64,000 nt of DNA from contig CAJUSK010000020.1 in NCBI GenBank assembly GCA_910589075.1, forward strand, positions 1 through 64,000, in the 5' to 3' direction. Position numbers and translations under genes: made by a program. The notes beneath the pieces were generated by a model. That model saw only the letters and a program-made list of their open reading frames with translations, ran no database searches and was not told where the DNA came from. The DNA is from an uncultured Lachnospiraceae bacterium. Lineage in GTDB: Bacteria; Bacillota; Clostridia; Lachnospirales; Lachnospiraceae. How positions within the stretch are numbered: position 1 is the stretch's first letter; each line of letters opens with the position of its first letter. Shown here in pieces: positions 61,290-64,000 of the stretch.

Positions 61290-62453
61290 ATGAGACAGCC
61301 TTTTAAACGATACAGCAAAGTATTTCTGAATCTGGCACTGGCAGCGGGCGCATTACTGCTTTGCATTTTTGTGGTGCCAAAACTTGTGCTGTTTTTTCTT
61401 CCTTTTATTATTGGCTGGATGATCGCGGCCATTGCCAATCCGCCGGTGCGTTTTTTTGAGGAGAAATTTCGTATTAAGAGAAAGGCAGGTTCAGCGTTTG
61501 TTATTATAGCCGTCATAGCCCTGATCCTTCTGGGCGGTTATCTGTTGGTGTCCCGGCTCATTACGGCAGGCGTTGGTTTTATCACGATGCTTCCCGGACT
61601 GTGGGAGACACTGGAAGAAGATTTTCGTGAGATCGGTGAAAATCTGAGCGTGATCTATGACAGCTTTCCTGTGGATGTAAAAGCCAATATTGCGAAAATC
61701 GGTCAGGAAATGGACGGATACATTGCGGAACTGGTAGGCACCATCGGAACCCCTACGGTGAACGCAGTGGGGAATTTTGCCAAAAATATTCCGGGTATGG
61801 TCATCAATGTGATTATGTGCATTCTGTCCGCGTATTTTTTTATTGCGGAAAAGGAAGCTATCGGGCAGTTCTGGCAGCGATATATTCCGGGCTATTTCAG
61901 GGACAAATGGCATCTTGTTTTCAGCAGCCTGAAAAATGCGGTGGGCGGTTATTTCAAGGCCCAGTTAAAAATTGAACTGTGGATGTTTCTGCTGCTGCTC
62001 ATCGGATTTCTGTTGCTGCGGATTCCCTATGCGCCGCTGGTGGCATTTCTGATCGCTGTACTGGACTTTTTGCCCTTTTTTGGAACGGGCGCCGTTATGC
62101 TGCCCTGGGCAATCATTAAATTTCTCAGCGCAGACTATGAGATGGCAATCTGGCTGGTAGTTATCTGGGGTGTGGGGCAGCTTGCCCGGCAGATCATCCA
62201 GCCCAAAATCGTGGGTGATTCCGTAGGGATTGCCCCGCTGCCGACACTGATGCTTCTGTTTATCGGATATAAATGCGCAGGTGTGGGGGGAATGATTCTG
62301 GCCATCCCCATCGGGATTATTTTGATGAACATGAACCAGGCAGGGATTTTTGACACTCTGAAAATGAGCATTCGCATACTGGGGGCAGGATTCAACCGGT
62401 TCCGGCGGTTTGACGAAGAAGACAAAGAAATCCTGCGGGACGAGGAACGGTAA
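61290..62453 (+). CDS. AI-2E/YtvI-family permease
   Basis: 387 residues from the ATG at 61290, which follows ACAGGAGGCGG. The protein has the AI-2E family pattern: about seven membrane segments, a long extracytoplasmic helical stretch (LPGLWETLEEDFREIGENLS), then YFFIAEKEAIGQFWQRYIPG, FLPFFGTGAVMLPWAI and RQIIQPKIVGDSVGIAPLPT. The order and size match the YtvI sporulation-associated branch. Some family members act as Na+/H+ antiporters. The transported substrate is unknown. Confidence 0.85.
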   Translation: MRQPFKRYSKVFLNLALAAGALLLCIFVVPKLVLFFLPFIIGWMIAAIANPPVRFFEEKFRIKRKAGSAFVIIAVIALILLGGYLLVSRLITAGVGFITMLPGLWETLEEDFREIGENLSVIYDSFPVDVKANIAKIGQEMDGYIAELVGTIGTPTVNAVGNFAKNIPGMVINVIMCILSAYFFIAEKEAIGQFWQRYIPGYFRDKWHLVFSSLKNAVGGYFKAQLKIELWMFLLLLIGFLLLRIPYAPLVAFLIAVLDFLPFFGTGAVMLPWAIIKFLSADYEMAIWLVVIWGVGQLARQIIQPKIVGDSVGIAPLPTLMLLFIGYKCAGVGGMILAIPIGIILMNMNQAGIFDTLKMSIRILGAGFNRFRRFDEEDKEILRDEER

Positions 62454-62653
62454 GGCACAACAGAATAATGAACAGAATCAGCAGGGGAAGAAAATTTATA
62501 AGGGCGATGTTTTGATACCACACAGACAGAACCGTGGCCGGCACAGGGGAAATATCCGGGGAATATGGAAACTGTCATAAACAGAGAACTGCGGGTGAAA
62601 GCCTGCGAAAGAACCAATATTTATGGAAGACGCGTAAAAAGACAGGAGCTTTT

Positions 62654-63133
62654 ATGAAGATAAAAAAAAGCAGCAGATGGAAATGGATATTCTTTCTATA
62701 TGTGCTGATTATCATACGCCTGATTATTTTTAAATACCCTTACAGTGTACTGCGTGACATTATGGCACACTGGCAGAAAGACGTCATATGGGAAGGGCTG
62801 GACACGGCGAACTTTACACTGTTCAAGACCATCCGGATGTATATAAAGTATTATGACAGACTCAACAGCTTTGAAAATCTTTTCGGCAACATACTGATTT
62901 TTATTCCTTATGGGATATTGTACCCCCTGGCGTTCCCCAAAAAGCAGAGTTATCTTCTTTTTTTTCCGGCAACATTCCTGTTTGTTCTCGGCATAGAGCT
63001 GTTCCAGCTTCTCAGTGCCTTCGGACAGTTTGATGTGGACGATATTCTGCTAAACTGTCTGGGCGCAGTCATTGGGATCATGATAATAATTGCATTTCGC
63101 AGGGGATCGTGGTATGATAATCATAAACGATAA
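62654..63133 (+). CDS. VanZ-like membrane protein
   Basis: 159 residues from the ATG at 62654, which follows ACAGGAGC; the longer frame from 62534 has no site. Four membrane segments are visible, with the VanZ motif FENLFGNILIFIPYGILYPL and the later FDVDDILLNCLGAVIGIM. VanZ-like proteins affect resistance to some glycopeptides and lipophilic agents, by an unclear mechanism. The 200-base spacer before it (62454-62653) shows no recognisable gene or riboswitch. Confidence 0.85.
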   Translation: MKIKKSSRWKWIFFLYVLIIIRLIIFKYPYSVLRDIMAHWQKDVIWEGLDTANFTLFKTIRMYIKYYDRLNSFENLFGNILIFIPYGILYPLAFPKKQSYLLFFPATFLFVLGIELFQLLSAFGQFDVDDILLNCLGAVIGIMIIIAFRRGSWYDNHKR

Positions 63134-63187
63134 GCAGTGCGGTGTACCCGCCCAATTCACCCCAAAATAAGTAAAGGAGTATCCGTT

Positions 63188-63544
63188 ATGAGAATCGGTA
63201 ATATTTATCCCACATATGTATATAATACCAATTATGTAAGCGCAAAAAGCCTCAACCGGGTTCAGCCTGTCCCGGATGACGCACTCGAAGGTAAAACAGG
63301 CTATACAAGCAGTGGATCTGAGAATACCAATCCGCTGCGTCCGGGAACGAGCCGGGATTTTGCAGGAATTGTTGCATCACAGATGGCCATGGGCAGAATG
63401 CGTGCGGCCAGGATTATGAAGTCTCAGCCGCAGCAGTCCGAGCAGAGCCAGAGTATGGCAATGCAGAGTCCTGCATTGCAGGGGCAGCAGCCGATAGAGG
63501 GTAATCAGGAGAATACCATGCAAATGGCAATGTTGGGGGCATAA
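63188..63544 (+). CDS. Small protein of unknown function, glutamine/methionine-rich tail
   Basis: 118 residues from the ATG at 63188, which follows AAAGGAGTATCC. It begins RIGNIYPTYVYNTNYVSAKS and ends in a low-complexity region rich in Gln, Met and Ser (QPQQSEQSQSMAMQSPALQG). No membrane segment or signal peptide is visible. I do not recognise a domain. It is followed by another small orphan after 5 bases. Confidence 0.65.
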   Translation: MRIGNIYPTYVYNTNYVSAKSLNRVQPVPDDALEGKTGYTSSGSENTNPLRPGTSRDFAGIVASQMAMGRMRAARIMKSQPQQSEQSQSMAMQSPALQGQQPIEGNQENTMQMAMLGA

Positions 63545-63549
63545 CAACG

Positions 63550-63888
63550 GTGAAACACTTGGGAATACGGGGAAATCGGAACGCCAATCAGATTTCAGAC
63601 AGTGTCAGAGGCGCTGAATCTACGGAATTATCAAGAGTAAGAGTCAATAATGAAGTTGCATTCTGCAAAGTATATAATATGAAGATGAAAGAAGAAGTGG
63701 AGAAAATTCTCTTAAAACATCGGATTTCTTATTATGTAAAATGGCAGGAACAGAAATTTTTCAAAAGAATGTTTGATTCCGAAACAAAGGAAAAAATGAT
63801 ATTTATTATTTGCATACACGATACGGCAATCGAGCAGGCGAAAGAGCTTGTGGCCGATATGCAGGATGTGAAAATACTGATTTCATGA
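63550..63888 (+). CDS. Small conserved-looking protein of unknown function
   Basis: 112 residues if started at the GTG at 63550. A later ATG at 63679 would give 69 residues; neither has a good ribosome site. The start is kept long because TELSRVRVNNEVAFCKVYNM looks like a structured segment. The C-terminal half (EVEKILLKHRISYYVKWQEQ, then EKMIFIICIHDTAIEQAKEL) has an alternating beta-alpha pattern of a small ferredoxin-like fold. It probably forms a unit with the gene upstream. Confidence 0.5.
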   Translation: MKHLGIRGNRNANQISDSVRGAESTELSRVRVNNEVAFCKVYNMKMKEEVEKILLKHRISYYVKWQEQKFFKRMFDSETKEKMIFIICIHDTAIEQAKELVADMQDVKILIS

Positions 63889-63929
63889 CATCTGTTATCC
63901 GGAGACTGCTCCGGAACAGATGTTTTTTT
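63889..63929 (+). terminator. Rho-independent terminator
   Basis: CATCTGTT pairs with AACAGATG and CCGGAG with CTCCGG in one long stem with a small bulge, followed by TTTTTTT. Confidence 0.88.
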
Positions 63930-63949
63930 CGGATTGTGGGGAAGTACAG

Positions 63950-64000
63950 ATGATAGCATATATTCCTGAAGCATGTATAATCTTTTTTCTGGCCAATGCC
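63950..64000 (+). CDS. Start of an unidentified gene, cut by window edge
   Basis: ATG at 63950 follows GTGGGGAAG and reads MIAYIPEACIIFFLANA to the edge without a stop. The hydrophobic start suggests a signal or membrane segment. Too short to identify. Confidence 0.4.
   Translation, partial: MIAYIPEACIIFFLANA

Noticed and set aside
62454..62653. Possible riboswitch or leader RNA before the VanZ-like gene
   Set aside because: Small hairpins can be drawn, but no known aptamer core or terminator switch could be recognised.

Overview
The window looks like chromosome of a spore-forming Lachnospiraceae-type bacterium (class Clostridia, Bacillota). The evidence is an alpha/beta-type small acid-soluble spore protein, a YtvI-like permease, the tig-clpP-clpX-lon-ysxC order, an AddAB recombinase of the Gram-positive type, a CarD-type regulator and strong purine-rich ribosome binding sites throughout. 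No species can be named from the sequence alone.

Bases 1 to 31415 are one long co-directional glycosylation island. It has 26 intact or edge-truncated genes plus two decayed remnants: family 2, 4, 11 and 32 glycosyltransferases, a WbsX-type protein, at least seven methyltransferases, a sugar aminotransferase with an adjoining amino-sugar-type methyltransferase, a cupin, an APS-kinase-like/methyltransferase fusion, a sulfatase-fold protein, a TIM-barrel protein, and an 826-residue methyltransferase/kinase-like/cytidylyltransferase fusion. Its dominant trait is a small Rossmann-like module with a YGxGxxG start, which recurs in 18 of the 26 proteins at the N-terminus, at the C-terminus, internally, or almost alone behind a membrane anchor. 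No flippase, polymerase, ABC exporter or undecaprenyl-phosphate sugar transferase is visible. Sequential cytoplasmic glycosylation, perhaps of a surface protein or flagellin, is therefore as plausible as a capsule. Base composition switches between AT-rich blocks (about 1-9.9 kb and 14.3-20.4 kb) and GC-richer blocks (about 9.9-14.3 kb and 20.4-31.4 kb). One switch falls inside a single glycosyltransferase gene.

Bases 31416 to 35300 are a scarred mobile region. It holds an IS630-type transposase fragment, a twice-frameshifted relaxase tail, a complete type III toxin-antitoxin locus of CptIN type (consensus promoter, two 45-base RNA repeats, hairpin, ToxN-fold toxin), a TnpW-like scrap, a P-loop ATPase that appears to have lost its start, and the tail of a PD-(D/E)XK transposase-like gene.

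Bases 35700 to 64000 are mostly core genome: glnS with a DUF2225 gene and a MocR regulator; a TetR-MATE efflux pair; addB-addA; an HTH/GHKL-ATPase/DUF4325 regulator; a coiled-coil protein behind a possible sigma-D promoter; tRNA-Arg(ACG); a DUF2142 membrane protein; a CarD-type regulator; the spore protein gene; the proteostasis run tig-clpP-clpX-lon-ysxC; and YtvI-like, VanZ-like and orphan small genes. A short palindromic repeat with AACAAYAGAAAG/CTTTCTRTTGTT arms occurs at three places (four copies) between genes.
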